A stretch of DNA of 64,000 bases from Clostridioides sp. ES-S-0010-02 (GTDB lineage: Bacteria > Bacillota > Clostridia > Peptostreptococcales > Peptostreptococcaceae): NCBI GenBank assembly GCA_020641055.1, contig CP067345.1, forward strand, positions 3,713,317-3,777,316, read 5' to 3'. How positions within the stretch are numbered: position 1 is the first letter of the stretch; every line of letters starts with the position of its first letter. Of the stretch, positions 35,301 through 43,980 are shown one piece after another. The translations under genes and the position numbers were made by a program. A model generated the notes under the pieces. It was not told the origin of the DNA and did no database searches. It saw nothing but the letters and a program-made list of their open reading frames with translations.

Positions 35301-37590
35301 GAGAATACTCTTGCTTTAACAATTCGTTTTCTACTAATGACTTTCCAGGATTTCCTTCTTTTCCCTGTGCTCCATCTAGACCTGAGTCTGCAAGCTTTTT
35401 AATTGTCCAGTCCTTGTGTTTTGTATAAAGATCATCTAATGCCTTTCCATCATCTGCTGTTTCCTCACTATCTGAACCACTCCCTATCACATATCTATCA
35501 AAATAGTAATAGTTTATGTCACTATAACCCGTTTTACCAGAAATTCCTGTATACATTCTTGCTTCTTCAAAAATTCCGCGGATTCCTCCAAGACCCCCAG
35601 CTCCACCTTTTCCTCCAGAACCGCCTTTTCCAGCTAAGCCATGTCTTCCGTCTATTTGGCTTATAGAACTTTTTAGAACTGTTGCTTCTCCAAGGAGATA
35701 AATCTGTCCAGCCTTACTTCCAAGACCAGCATTTCCACCATCTCCACCTGTTCCTCCAGTATTTCCTTGTTTTCCTTTTTCTGCTTCTATTATATAGTAT
35801 TTTGCACCTTTTTCCTCAGCAAACTCTTTTTTCTCTGGTTTAGAGCCTAGTTTTGCATTTGCTCCAGCTACTCCAGATGCTCCTGTTTCTCCTACTTTTC
35901 CATCTTGACCATTTCCACCTTGTCCACCGTCAGCATAAAGCTTAAGTTCGCCTTCTTTTTGTATATGTTTAAAAGATATTAAAATATCGCCTGAGGTTCC
36001 TGCATTATTTCCGACTCTTCCATTCATTCCGTTATAAATAGAACTTTCTCCATCCAATTTTTTTGCGTCATTTCCAGAAACATTAATTGAATAAGAACCT
36101 TTTGGTATACATAATCTTTCAACTAATAGAACTATATTTTTACCTGAGAAAACATCCTTCTTCATATCACAATCTATTTTTAGCTCACACTCTCCATACA
36201 TATATATAGATGATAATTCATTAAGTTTATAGCCAGATATTATTTTAGTTAAATCTGATAAATTCACTTTAGGTACAGGAATATATATAGAAAGCACTTT
36301 ATCTTTTTCATATGATTTTATATATGTACAATTTTGGATTTTTTCTCTTCTGTATTCTGCATCTAGAAGCTTCTCAGCTTCTTCTTGTTCCAATTCCTTC
36401 TCTGCTATCCAGTATTTAATACATTTTAATGTATCTTCCAGTGTTGTATTTAATAATGACTTTAATAATTCACTTAGACCGACAATATTAGTTTCTTTGC
36501 AGTAACTATTTAGCTCTAGAACAAGGTGTATTTTTTCTAATATATTTACTTTTTGCACTCCATCACCATAGAAAAGCCCTTGTACAAACTCCATAAGTTC
36601 TTCAATACTATTTGTTTTACATAAACTCTGATACATTTGTTCCAACTGAGATTTTTTTTCTTTTAGATTTTCTATAGAAGATAAAATGGAAATAGAATCT
36701 TCTAATGCCTTTTTTACACTTTCTATATAAGGAGCTAGAAGTTTTTCTAGTTCTTTATATGTTGTGTCAACAGCTTTTTGTATCTCCATTTTACAAGAAG
36801 CAGTAAGCATTAATCCCATATCAGTTTTCTTGAAAGTAGTTGGAAGTTTTTCTAATTCTCTCAATAGATTTTCTGGCTTTGTGTCTAGTGGATTACACAA
36901 TTCTATAGAAACATTATCTGCTAGTACCACATTTAACAGATATACCAGTTCCTTATAACCTTCATAATATTTTTCTTGGCTATCTAGGTCTTCTTTTACT
37001 TTTTTCAGTATATTTCTAACTTTCTCTTTTGTCACGCTACCACTAAGTGGCTTAGGTATTTTATTGATAAGAAAGAAAAAATTTTCCTTATACTGTGTAT
37101 ATTCATTAAACATATCTTTTAAGTTTTTAGCTGTATCAATTAACAGTGTATGTCTAGAGTCCAGTAAAGACTGGTAGTCTAAAATGACTACTATACCTTT
37201 TACTTTTAAAGATGCAGATATAGTTTCTCTTACAAGCATTGCTCCTGCAATCATATACTCTGCTCCACGATTATCAAAAAATCCAGGACAATCGCATAAA
37301 GAAAATGCTTTATTTTCAATATCTACAACTTCTGGGCATAAAGTCTTAGAATATACACCATTACCAATATCAACTGCTGAATCTTTAGCTGTGATGTACA
37401 CTTGTCCAGTTTCCGCATCTGTTTTTTCTTCCATATCACAACCTTTTAAATAGTTGATACAAGTGCTTTTTCCAACCCCTGAAGCACCCAGGAATAACAA
37501 AATCGATTTTTCTTTTAAATTGTATCTTTCCAGTTCATTCCTTCCATTTTCCAAAAGATTTATGATTCCATTATACAATTCATTTGACAT
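32386..37590 (-). CDS. Giant GTPase with collagen-like and coiled-coil regions
   Basis: 1734 residues without signal peptide. The N-terminal G domain has P-loop LGASGVGKST (about 34-43), the G3 motif DCPGF (100-104) and NKIP at about 176 in place of NKxD. Residues 260-480 are helical. Residues about 545-690 are glycine-rich, with GxxGxx periodicity (GGQGGNGQDGKVGETGASG; GGTGGDGGNAGLGS; GLAGKGGSGGKGGAGGLGG), and a shorter piece DGAQGKEGNPGK follows at about 747. A long helical/coiled-coil section (about 940-1330) has KLEEKKEKLQEQMK-type heptads, and a globular C-terminus ends it. The gene is 14 bases downstream of a paralogous GTPase gene. No known family covers the whole protein; a membrane-remodelling or defence GTPase is possible. 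Confidence 0.75.
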   Translation of the reverse strand: MSNELYNGIINLLENGRNELERYNLKEKSILLFLGASGVGKSTCINYLKGCDMEEKTDAETGQVYITAKDSAVDIGNGVYSKTLCPEVVDIENKAFSLCDCPGFFDNRGAEYMIAGAMLVRETISASLKVKGIVVILDYQSLLDSRHTLLIDTAKNLKDMFNEYTQYKENFFFLINKIPKPLSGSVTKEKVRNILKKVKEDLDSQEKYYEGYKELVYLLNVVLADNVSIELCNPLDTKPENLLRELEKLPTTFKKTDMGLMLTASCKMEIQKAVDTTYKELEKLLAPYIESVKKALEDSISILSSIENLKEKKSQLEQMYQSLCKTNSIEELMEFVQGLFYGDGVQKVNILEKIHLVLELNSYCKETNIVGLSELLKSLLNTTLEDTLKCIKYWIAEKELEQEEAEKLLDAEYRREKIQNCTYIKSYEKDKVLSIYIPVPKVNLSDLTKIISGYKLNELSSIYMYGECELKIDCDMKKDVFSGKNIVLLVERLCIPKGSYSINVSGNDAKKLDGESSIYNGMNGRVGNNAGTSGDILISFKHIQKEGELKLYADGGQGGNGQDGKVGETGASGVAGANAKLGSKPEKKEFAEEKGAKYYIIEAEKGKQGNTGGTGGDGGNAGLGSKAGQIYLLGEATVLKSSISQIDGRHGLAGKGGSGGKGGAGGLGGIRGIFEEARMYTGISGKTGYSDINYYYFDRYVIGSGSDSEETADDGKALDDLYTKHKDWTIKKLADSGLDGAQGKEGNPGKSLVENELLKQEYSLSMDTFFYQFFERFGFSGSKGYRNLKLLCAVGILEADILEISHIYEIFNAVEKVEMQLNREILQKYYKFDKKNKEVISLDDMHIKKAFYQEAKEIYDYLINKLMQSNRIEAFVKENQSFSEWSMILFALEQKAAFYMQMIEEDEIGGNRVTDIRTLTDYLEKTLKELEQGKKDELKESYFNTYKESVLTQINSGNQQIEVLKKELENKMLSVGAKMNLLIQEILKIKEDEKEDIKKLEEKKEKLQEQMKIQLILSGIQSALSLLSSLSGIGQACLGAFDSAKSLKENLSAKEEEYQWTNRMVNFSDFKIDSEGMSFVLGTQLNEDRKNALGAMTNKLVGVDDGKRENFNKIKEIMTKSLDNNDYQGKENDIAVAKNGLDEGEYEKIYKSIQKKEMGMLEANYSNKQQKDKLVALEKCKASIERQQKTATIKNVLSIGSASCSFINTAISSVNNCLNVKASFEDKIKVVKDAIKSKEDNIKKLDNLNIQMEEFKNKTLKESIIPFVDGFDTTVKNQDIFENEISRLKMKDVLTELIKKFEILKMENSEDISGIFKKVQDMMDAQIIITDKIDKKKDNLAMGELIYQMSDSGNQMNEYQKKLIHQIELNQIRYLCQLEAAAFQLWTFPFGSNIVNILNRCHVGITENEDEVLKQAKEQNRQIKEFLVQDTYQWQKTDNHILKIPLAGSLAGKSRVGFENTFSLYDCNEEEVKKLLTGEEISFEIPLNQNYDAMKYVTIYANIPNLRRNILDDSLKINVHMHLYDKGYFSLYDDNKDMHYQYVFPQNYIDITHGLDVKYKKDDDSDSVNSIWSSIEDKGIEKFKNAGLNSGRSPYSMAKLSLKAHFNKKLSYDLLTSEQNKKLESYFEKSSKDAWNQSIESFKKLGYIDKRGVLLKNWSEIKKDMDNNGEIMKYFSILQADLWEKIIYEQMSILKENIPNLTIEFIGCGIYVESEFNYLKQNELKCYEQRLIEI

Positions 37591-37604
37591 ATATCCATCC
37601 CTTT

Positions 37605-40106
37605 CTATACTTCAGCACAATAGTTTTGATATTTCTCTTTAACAAAGCTTTCTTCAACTTTTAAAACTGCTGTTGATTTTTTATAATTTGGATTATTATA
37701 TCCTCCAGATTCTCCTCTATCTCCATAATCAGCATACTCTCTTGATGGACCTTCTTTTCCTTTTTCCCAACTTCCACCTTCAAGAGTTATACGATAACTA
37801 GTAATACTAGTTAGTTTATAATCCCAACTTTTAAAATATCCTGTATAGTATACAGTAGAATCTATAGCACTTGGAGAGAATGAAAGTGTATTATAACCAT
37901 GATGACCACCTTTTCCTCCACTTCCACCAAATCCTGGTCTTCCATCTGGACCTCTTTCTCCATCTCTTACTGTTATATCACAACAACTGATTAACTTCTC
38001 TCTCTTTTTATCTGAATCTGCCAAGAAGTAAATATTTCCTTTACTTCCTCCATTTCCACCTCTTCCAGCATTTCCTCCTTTTTCTCCTTTTCCTCCTTTT
38101 GCACCACTTGTTCCTTCTGCAAAATAACCTTTAAACATTTGTCCATAGAAATAACTTGTATATCCTGCATCACTTCCATTTCTACCTGTGCTTCCAGCCA
38201 CACCATCTTTACCATCTGTTCCTCTTGAACCATTTCCTCCATTTGCTATTAGTGTAAGGCGATAGTTTCTAATTTCTTCTTTAATGTACAAATAAATATT
38301 TCCTGCATCTCTACCATCTTCACCATTGATTCCATATATAGAATTATCTATAAGATTTCCACTCTTTCCACTTACATTAATCTTAGAATTACTACTTACA
38401 TCAAGATTCTCACAAGAAATAATGATATTTTTTTCTGATGCAAAATCCATTCCAAGATTAATATCCATATAGATAGTGTCTTTAGCTAAAAACATAATTG
38501 TAGAGACATCATCTCCCACATTTCTATTTCTAAAAGCTTCTAAAACACTGCTAATTACCAAGTTTTTAATTAATGCTTTAACTTCTATTACCGTCTTTTC
38601 TTTAAGTATAAATGATTTTATTATAAATGGATTTAAAATATATTTACTTACAAGATTTCTAATTATTTCATTTCCTTTTTCTCCATATGCATTTAATCTT
38701 GTTATATTTGCTTCTAATTCTTCACTATTTCTATCTGTAAGATTCTTTAAAATAGGCTCAAAATCACGTTTACTATATATGTAGTCTGTTTTATTTGCAA
38801 CTTCCATCAATTTATCTCTATTTGATAATGTCCATACCTGTTTTTGTACCTCATAAGAAACTAAAATCTCTTCTATTTTCTTTCTTATAATAATAAATTT
38901 TTGTTCCATTATACTTTTACTTGTTTTTTCTATAATAGATTCCATATATACAGAAGATAGTGAAATTTCAGCATTTCCATGGTCTGTATATTTATTTAAA
39001 TCTTTAATTATATCTAAGTTTCTTCTTATCTCATTTTGTAATTTTATACATGTGTCTTCCAAGAATAATCCACTTTCTCCTGACAATAAATTGATAAATT
39101 TATCTAAAGTAATACTCTCTGCATTAACTGAACTTTCTAACCAGTTTTTAAATATGTCTACTACTCTTTCATATTTTGACATTTCTTGAATCATTGTTAC
39201 TCTTTCAACCTTCTTAATAAAGTCTTCTGTATATTCCTTGACATAAACTTCTAGTCTAGATACTACACTACTTTGAATATCTTTTATTAATGTATCTAAA
39301 ACTAATCTTGCATCTGCACTGATTGGATATTGGAATGCTGATGTTTTATCTTTTACTTCTTCTAATTTTATTACTTCTTTTAATAATCCTTCTCTTTGCT
39401 CTGCTTCAAGTGGTTTACAAAGATGAATATTTTTTCCTTCTCCTTTTAGCAATTCTTCAAATAACCAAGCTTTATCTTTTATATTATTTTCTGGACTTTC
39501 ACACAATTGTTCGTATTTTTTTCTAATCACATTATATATTTGTTTTTCTGTTCTTCCTAAAAAGCTTTTAGAAATAAAGAAAGTAATACTTCCTCTAAAA
39601 TTCTCTTTATGAAGACACATATTTAATTGTTGAAATAAATCAAGTACTTTTGTAAGTCTAGCCTCTAATATATCTGCTTCTGGTATTAGTACAACTACTC
39701 CACATATAGATGCAGAATTTCTAAACACCTCTCCTAACGAAACTGCTGCACTAATGTCATGTGCTACTCCTCTGTTATCACTAAATCCTGCAGTATCACA
39801 TAATTTTGCATCCATTCCTTCTACTTCTCTTCTCATATCTACAATATTTGGATACAAAGTTTGTGAAACAGCTCCTGAGCCAATTTCTGCAACAGGGTCT
39901 ACACATTCAATATAGGAGATACCAGTATCTTCATCTTCTACTTCCTTCATTTCACATCCTGCAAGATAATTAATTGCTGTACTTTTCCCACAACCTGTGC
40001 CTCCAAGAATCAAAATTAGATTCTTATTTATAGCTTTATCTATTGCTACTTTTCCTTCATCTAGTAGGATTTTGATTTCTTCTAAAAGCTTATTTTTTTC
40101 TCCCAT
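37605..40106 (-). CDS. Paralogous large GTPase with collagen-like segment
   Basis: About 833 residues from ATG 40106 (AAGGGAG seven bases upstream; the 25-residue upstream extension has no site). G domain: P-loop LGGTGCGKSTAINYLAG (34-50), G3 DTAGF (104-108); no clear NKxD, FFISKSFLG lies at its place. It shares INYL-GC-M-E...TG--YI...IG-G--S-TL-P--VD with the 1734-residue neighbour, so both come from one ancestor. A helical middle (280-560) is followed by GGNGSRGTDGKDGVAGSTG and GGKGEKGGNAGRGGNGGSKG repeats (about 600-740) and a tyrosine-rich beta-like tail. It lacks the long coiled-coil section. Cotranscribed with the larger partner. Confidence 0.78.
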   Translation of the reverse strand: MGEKNKLLEEIKILLDEGKVAIDKAINKNLILILGGTGCGKSTAINYLAGCEMKEVEDEDTGISYIECVDPVAEIGSGAVSQTLYPNIVDMRREVEGMDAKLCDTAGFSDNRGVAHDISAAVSLGEVFRNSASICGVVVLIPEADILEARLTKVLDLFQQLNMCLHKENFRGSITFFISKSFLGRTEKQIYNVIRKKYEQLCESPENNIKDKAWLFEELLKGEGKNIHLCKPLEAEQREGLLKEVIKLEEVKDKTSAFQYPISADARLVLDTLIKDIQSSVVSRLEVYVKEYTEDFIKKVERVTMIQEMSKYERVVDIFKNWLESSVNAESITLDKFINLLSGESGLFLEDTCIKLQNEIRRNLDIIKDLNKYTDHGNAEISLSSVYMESIIEKTSKSIMEQKFIIIRKKIEEILVSYEVQKQVWTLSNRDKLMEVANKTDYIYSKRDFEPILKNLTDRNSEELEANITRLNAYGEKGNEIIRNLVSKYILNPFIIKSFILKEKTVIEVKALIKNLVISSVLEAFRNRNVGDDVSTIMFLAKDTIYMDINLGMDFASEKNIIISCENLDVSSNSKINVSGKSGNLIDNSIYGINGEDGRDAGNIYLYIKEEIRNYRLTLIANGGNGSRGTDGKDGVAGSTGRNGSDAGYTSYFYGQMFKGYFAEGTSGAKGGKGEKGGNAGRGGNGGSKGNIYFLADSDKKREKLISCCDITVRDGERGPDGRPGFGGSGGKGGHHGYNTLSFSPSAIDSTVYYTGYFKSWDYKLTSITSYRITLEGGSWEKGKEGPSREYADYGDRGESGGYNNPNYKKSTAVLKVEESFVKEKYQNYCAEV

Positions 40107-40227
40107 GTATTTTCTCCCTTTTTTATAAAATTTTTTAATATTAAAATAACTGTGCTTGTAAAATAAAGCCTTTACTAACACAGTTATTTTATTTTATATA
40201 TCTAATTATATTTTTTATTTTATATAT

Positions 40228-40500
40228 CTAATTACATGTTCTACTTTTTTCTTCACAAAGAAGAGCTTTGAAAATCATAATTTCTGCTAAATAATCCTTA
40301 GGTGCCTTTGTAATTGCAGTAGCATTACAAATAAATTTTAAATTTGTACCTGCTACAACTTAAGTAGCAACGATAAGTGTTTCATAATCAACATCTTTTA
40401 ACATTTCTACAGCTTAATTGAATATTTCTACTTCTTATTTTTCTACTTCTTATTTTTTTACTGGTCTAAATTTTGACCATCCTCCACAATAAATATTCAT
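40228..40500 (-). pseudogene. Stefin-like cystatin gene with four in-frame stop codons
   Basis: From ATG 40500 (GGAGG upstream, intact) a 91-codon frame reads MNIYCGGWSKFRPVKK, stop, EVEK, stop, EVEIFN, stop, AVEMLKDVDYETLIVAT, stop, VVAGTNLKFICNATAITK and on to ACATGTAATTAG at 40228. GGWS near the start and (Q)VVAGTN are the two hallmark contact regions of stefin-type cysteine protease inhibitors. All four stops are TAA. The stop at codon 47 replaces the Gln of QVVAG. Codons 17 and 22 lie in a 15-base tandem duplication. Apart from the stops the frame is uninterrupted, so inactivation seems recent. Confidence 0.65.
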
Positions 40501-40736
40501 ATAACAAACCTCCTTATATGCTTAAATTTATTTATATAATAGTACGAATTTTCTAAACATTCAACGCAAACTGTGTAACTAGTCGATAAAAGTGCATAAC
40601 TGGACACATAGTCATCATAAAAAACTTTTAAAGTCAAATTTATCTAATTAAAAATAATATAATACAAAAAAACAGTCAATCTATTAAAATCAACTGCTCC
40701 ATAAAGTGAATTTTTACTTATTATATTTTACAAAGT

Positions 40737-41972
40737 TTACACATTTACATGTGTCCCTTTATACAAAACTAATGTTGCCACTCCTATAAGTATCATGCCC
40801 ATAAAAGCAGGTGTCGCATGACCAAGAAATACATAGATTTGACCTCCAATGATAGGTCCAATTATTCTTGCTAAAGATTGAATGGATTGACTACCACCTT
40901 GAATCCTCCCTTGCTCACTAGAATCGACAGACTTGGATAGCATCCCATTGAATGAAGGTCCAAAGATAGAATCGCCAAAACCAAATATAAACATTCCAAC
41001 AATAAAAATAGGATAGAACGAAAACAAGGCTGATGCTGCAATAAAACTGTAACCTATAATCTCTGAAACCATTCCAAGAATTGCTATCTGTACATCACTA
41101 AGTTTTTTCAAAAGCTTTGGCATTATAAAACCTTGTGAAATGATGTCTTGTATACCCATAATTGAAAATACAAGTCCAATTAGTGCGGGTTTCCAATTGA
41201 AAGTGTCTATTGTAAATTGTGAAAAAACTGACTGTAAAGACCCATTTGGTATCCAAAGTAAGAATGCTGATAAAAGTAGCCTTTTTAAGTTTTTTACAGA
41301 AAGTACATTTGCAAGCTGTATAAATGGATTTAGCCTTGCAAGTGTAATCGACTTTAATCTATTCTTCTTATCAAGGCTCTCAGGCATATACAGAAATCCA
41401 TAAATAACATTAAGTAAAGTTATTATTGCTCCAAAATACATGGGTACAGAATAACCAAACTTAGCAAGTAATCCACCTACAGTTGGACCAATAACACAGC
41501 CTACACCTGAAAATGCACTCACCCATCCAAAGTATTTACTTCTATGTTCTCTAGGAGTAATATCTGCAAAATATGCGAAGATAGTGCTTATGCTCCCACC
41601 TGTTACACCTTCTATTATACGTCCAACAAATAATACCCATAGAGCTCCTCCTATTCCAAAAACTAAGTACCCTATTGCAGAACCCAAAAGGCATAATAAG
41701 AGTAATGGACGACGTCCATATCGGTCACTCAAAGCTCCAAGCCCAGGAGCTGCAAAAAACACACAGATTGCATAAACAGAAGTTAGCATTGTAACAACTA
41801 TAGCTTGTTCTTCTGGACTATTTGTATAAGGTTGCACTAAGAATGGAACGACAGGTGCTATGATAGTGAATCCGATTCCGCAAAGAAACGCAGATATAAG
41901 ACCAAATATCAAAGCCTTTTTATCTACAATTTGTTCTGTATTCTGTTCATTGTTTGATTTAAATATAAACAC
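40737..41972 (-). CDS. MFS drug efflux transporter (DHA1/TetA-like)
   Basis: 411 residues with twelve predicted membrane segments. The MFS loop 2-3 motif is GLGALSDRYGRRPLLL; motif C-like GVGCVIGPTVGGLLAKFG in helix 5 indicates a drug/proton antiporter. Substrate unknown. It follows a MarR gene on the same strand, but has its own promoter with a palindromic element, so MarR control is likely. Confidence 0.9.
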   Translation of the reverse strand: MFIFKSNNEQNTEQIVDKKALIFGLISAFLCGIGFTIIAPVVPFLVQPYTNSPEEQAIVVTMLTSVYAICVFFAAPGLGALSDRYGRRPLLLLCLLGSAIGYLVFGIGGALWVLFVGRIIEGVTGGSISTIFAYFADITPREHRSKYFGWVSAFSGVGCVIGPTVGGLLAKFGYSVPMYFGAIITLLNVIYGFLYMPESLDKKNRLKSITLARLNPFIQLANVLSVKNLKRLLLSAFLLWIPNGSLQSVFSQFTIDTFNWKPALIGLVFSIMGIQDIISQGFIMPKLLKKLSDVQIAILGMVSEIIGYSFIAASALFSFYPIFIVGMFIFGFGDSIFGPSFNGMLSKSVDSSEQGRIQGGSQSIQSLARIIGPIIGGQIYVFLGHATPAFMGMILIGVATLVLYKGTHVNV

Positions 41973-42166
41973 TTAAATTCTCCTCTCAAAAATTATAATT
42001 TTGTTTCCTTTAGAAACATATTTATTTATTTCTTTTTTACTTTTTTACCTTTTTACGTCTTTACCTCTTTACTTTTTTCATTATTTTATTTCCCTAGTAG
42101 CATGTTCATCTTTTATCATTTCGCCTCATTTGGGGGTATATTCCTATATTCGTTTTTTGATTCCTT

Positions 42167-42207
42167 GGAAACATATTTATAGTATCATTTTTTTGTTTCC
42201 TTGTCAA
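42167..42207 (-). promoter_or_regulatory. Promoter and candidate operator of the MFS gene
   Basis: On the minus strand TTGACA (42207-42202) and TACTAT (42184-42179) are spaced by 17 bases. The arms GGAAACA (42167-42173) and TGTTTCC (42194-42200) bracket the -10 box; a further GAAACATATTTAT copy occurs at about 42013. A likely MarR or other repressor site. The remaining leader of about 200 bases has no gene. Confidence 0.7.
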
Positions 42208-42227
42208 CAAAATAGGTAACAATAAAA

Positions 42228-42260
42228 ATACAGCCTATTCTCAATAGAGTTAGGCTGTAT
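42228..42260 (-). terminator. Terminator of the MarR gene
   Basis: ATACAGCCTA/TAGGCTGTAT stem of 10 bp, followed on the minus strand by TTTTTATTG. Confidence 0.82.
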
Positions 42261-42290
42261 ATGATTTCATTTTCATTATTCTGATTTATT

Positions 42291-42758
42291 CTACTTTAAT
42301 ATTATCCCCTGTTTTTTTATTTCTTCATCCAAATGTCGGTTATAATTTTCGACAAAGCTAATCATACTGTCAAATTGTTCATCAGTTACCTGCTCAAATA
42401 CAACTTTATCACGTTCTTGAAACTCTTTATGAAGTTCCTCATGGATATTATAAACTGTTTTACCTTGCTCAGTAAGTCTAAAATAGATTTCTTTTTTATT
42501 ATCAGGCTTCTGGTAACTTTCAATAACACCTTTTTTTATTAACTTTTTAGTTACTTTACTTATGGCGCCTCTAGTCATATAAAAGTATTCTGCCAGTTTT
42601 GTCACATTGCAGTCTACATTTCTTCCAATGTATTCAATGCAATGTACTTCAGAAGACTTATAACCCTTGAGACTCTCTTCCATCTTAAATTTATTAAGCC
42701 AAACAGTCTTATTTAGTAAATCTCTAAAACCCATCATGACCTGTTCTTCTTTATTCAT
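42291..42758 (-). CDS. MarR-family transcriptional regulator
   Basis: 155 residues; GGGAGG upstream of ATG 42758. Winged helix with NVTKLAEYFYMTRGAISKVTKKLIKKGVIESYQKPDNKKEIYFRLTEQG, the classical MarR DNA-binding and wing sequence, flanked by dimerisation helices. It probably represses itself through the palindrome at 42778-42791 and the MFS exporter downstream. Confidence 0.9.
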   Translation of the reverse strand: MNKEEQVMMGFRDLLNKTVWLNKFKMEESLKGYKSSEVHCIEYIGRNVDCNVTKLAEYFYMTRGAISKVTKKLIKKGVIESYQKPDNKKEIYFRLTEQGKTVYNIHEELHKEFQERDKVVFEQVTDEQFDSMISFVENYNRHLDEEIKKQGIILK

Positions 42759-42777
42759 GGTATATATCCTCCCACCC

Positions 42778-42791
42778 GTTAGTGCATTAAC
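42778..42791 (-). promoter_or_regulatory. Candidate MarR operator
   Basis: GTTAGTGCATTAAC is nearly perfectly palindromic and lies between a TATAAT-like -10 box (minus strand, about 42800) and the MarR ribosome site. The following 42792-43104 region shows no gene. Confidence 0.55.
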
Positions 42792-43104
42792 AATATTATA
42801 TTAAACTTTTGTTTCTATTTCAACAATGTTAAAATAATTCTTTTAGGAATCGAACTATATAAAATAAAGAGATAGAATCATCTAATTTAGACCTACATTT
42901 AATTTTATACTCTGCACCATACTTAGATATTAAATTTTTCTTAAATTCATAACTTTAAGTTACTTTATTGAATAATAAAACTTATATGAAATACTTGCTG
43001 TTACAAGGATGCAACTCAACATTGACAAAAACATAGTGAGATTAATAGTATGTAACCTGTATATTTGTTAAAATTTTAGAATAAAGATTGAGGAGGAAAA
43101 TAAA

Positions 43105-43242
43105 ATGGATATATCTACAATAAGAAATCATTATATTAAATTATTTATATGTATTTTTTTATTTTTCAGTGATATAGTTTTATTTTTTCCGATATACTAC
43201 TTATATAGAATAAAATTCATTAAATTACCACTCTTAAATTAA
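43105..43242 (+). CDS. Small membrane protein
   Basis: 45 residues, ATG 43105 with GAGGAGG seven bases upstream. A polar start MDISTIRNHYIK is followed by one or two hydrophobic segments rich in Phe, Ile and Tyr (LFICIFLFFSDIVLFFPIYY) and a basic end (RIKFIKLPLLN). No family recognised; the excellent ribosome site argues that it is translated. Confidence 0.6.
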   Translation: MDISTIRNHYIKLFICIFLFFSDIVLFFPIYYLYRIKFIKLPLLN

Positions 43243-43365
43243 TCATCTAATCTTTTTATATAACTCTTATTCGAATCATAATAGCACAGATAAAAACATT
43301 GAATTCTAGTTATAATTTCAAGAATTTTATAACTTTAATTAAATATATTTTTAGGTGGAAAACAA

Positions 43366-43491
43366 ATGAAAAAAACTAAATCAAAGGTATTAAGTTTAAC
43401 ACTAGCAACTACTTTTTTTGTAGCAACAACAGCAAATTCATATGATATGTGTGCAAAATCTTCAGATATGGACATGGGTAAGAAGTCATAG
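43366..43491 (+). CDS. Short secreted peptide precursor
   Basis: 41 residues; ATG 43366 with AGGTGG eight bases upstream. MKKTKSKVLSLTLATTFFVA is a good signal peptide start, with a plausible cleavage after TTANS or ATTA. The mature part would be a 16-18 residue peptide, YDMCAKSSDMDMGKKS, with one cysteine and three methionines. It is three bases from the next gene. It could be a signal peptide-type pheromone or a metal-binding peptide; no known family. Confidence 0.6.
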   Translation: MKKTKSKVLSLTLATTFFVATTANSYDMCAKSSDMDMGKKS

Positions 43492-43494
43492 CTT

Positions 43495-43776
43495 ATGTAT
43501 TGCAAAAACTGTGATTTAGAGTTTGACGATACTACAACTATATGCCCCAAGTGTAACCACACTCTAACATCTCATAGACAAAATTTATCACAGATATCTA
43601 TGAAAAATAAAGTTGATGAATTCAAGCTAAATAAAAAAGTTAGAAATGGAAATATACTAACAAATATAATTATTTTGACATTAATAATTCATATAATACT
43701 TATTCTTTTCATGCAAATCCATATTGAAGATTATTATGATATTTATATTAAATATTGCCCTACTGCAATATCTTGA
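43495..43776 (+). CDS. Zinc-ribbon single-pass membrane protein
   Basis: 93 residues. MYCKNCDLEFDDTTTICPKC is a C4 zinc ribbon (CxxC-15-CxxC). A basic linker leads to one membrane helix (NIIILTLIIHIILILFM) and a short outer tail with a cysteine. It begins three bases after the secreted-peptide stop; its ribosome site is weak, so translation may be coupled. Zinc-ribbon membrane proteins of this build are common in Firmicutes, without known function. Confidence 0.7.
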   Translation: MYCKNCDLEFDDTTTICPKCNHTLTSHRQNLSQISMKNKVDEFKLNKKVRNGNILTNIIILTLIIHIILILFMQIHIEDYYDIYIKYCPTAIS

Positions 43777-43807
43777 TTAGTTTTAGTTCTTTCTCTAAAA
43801 AGAGGAG

Positions 43808-43843
43808 AAAAAAGGTTCACCCTAATTAGAGTGAACCTTTTTT
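43808..43843. terminator. Bidirectional terminator between zinc-ribbon gene and gapN
   Basis: AAAAAAGGTTCAC/GTGAACCTTTTTT, 13 bp with a 10-base loop, T runs on both strands. Confidence 0.9.
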
Positions 43844-43980
43844 ATATCTATATAATTTATACAAAATCTATATCCTGATTAAAACTTCATTATTTTCTAG
43901 AGCTATATAAAGCTTTAAAAATCAAAATATAAAGTGGAAAAAATTAATTTCTCCACTCTATCCAATATTACTAGTATAAT

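Noticed and set aside
37991-38242. Met/Glu-rich 83-codon frame on the same strand as the smaller GTPase
   Set aside because: Shifted reading of the glycine-rich repeats; no start site, composition is an artefact of GGA-rich codons.
40228-40500. Recoding of TAA as glutamine
   Set aside because: Other genes in the window end at TAA normally, and nothing in the window indicates a changed code; simple nonsense mutations suffice.
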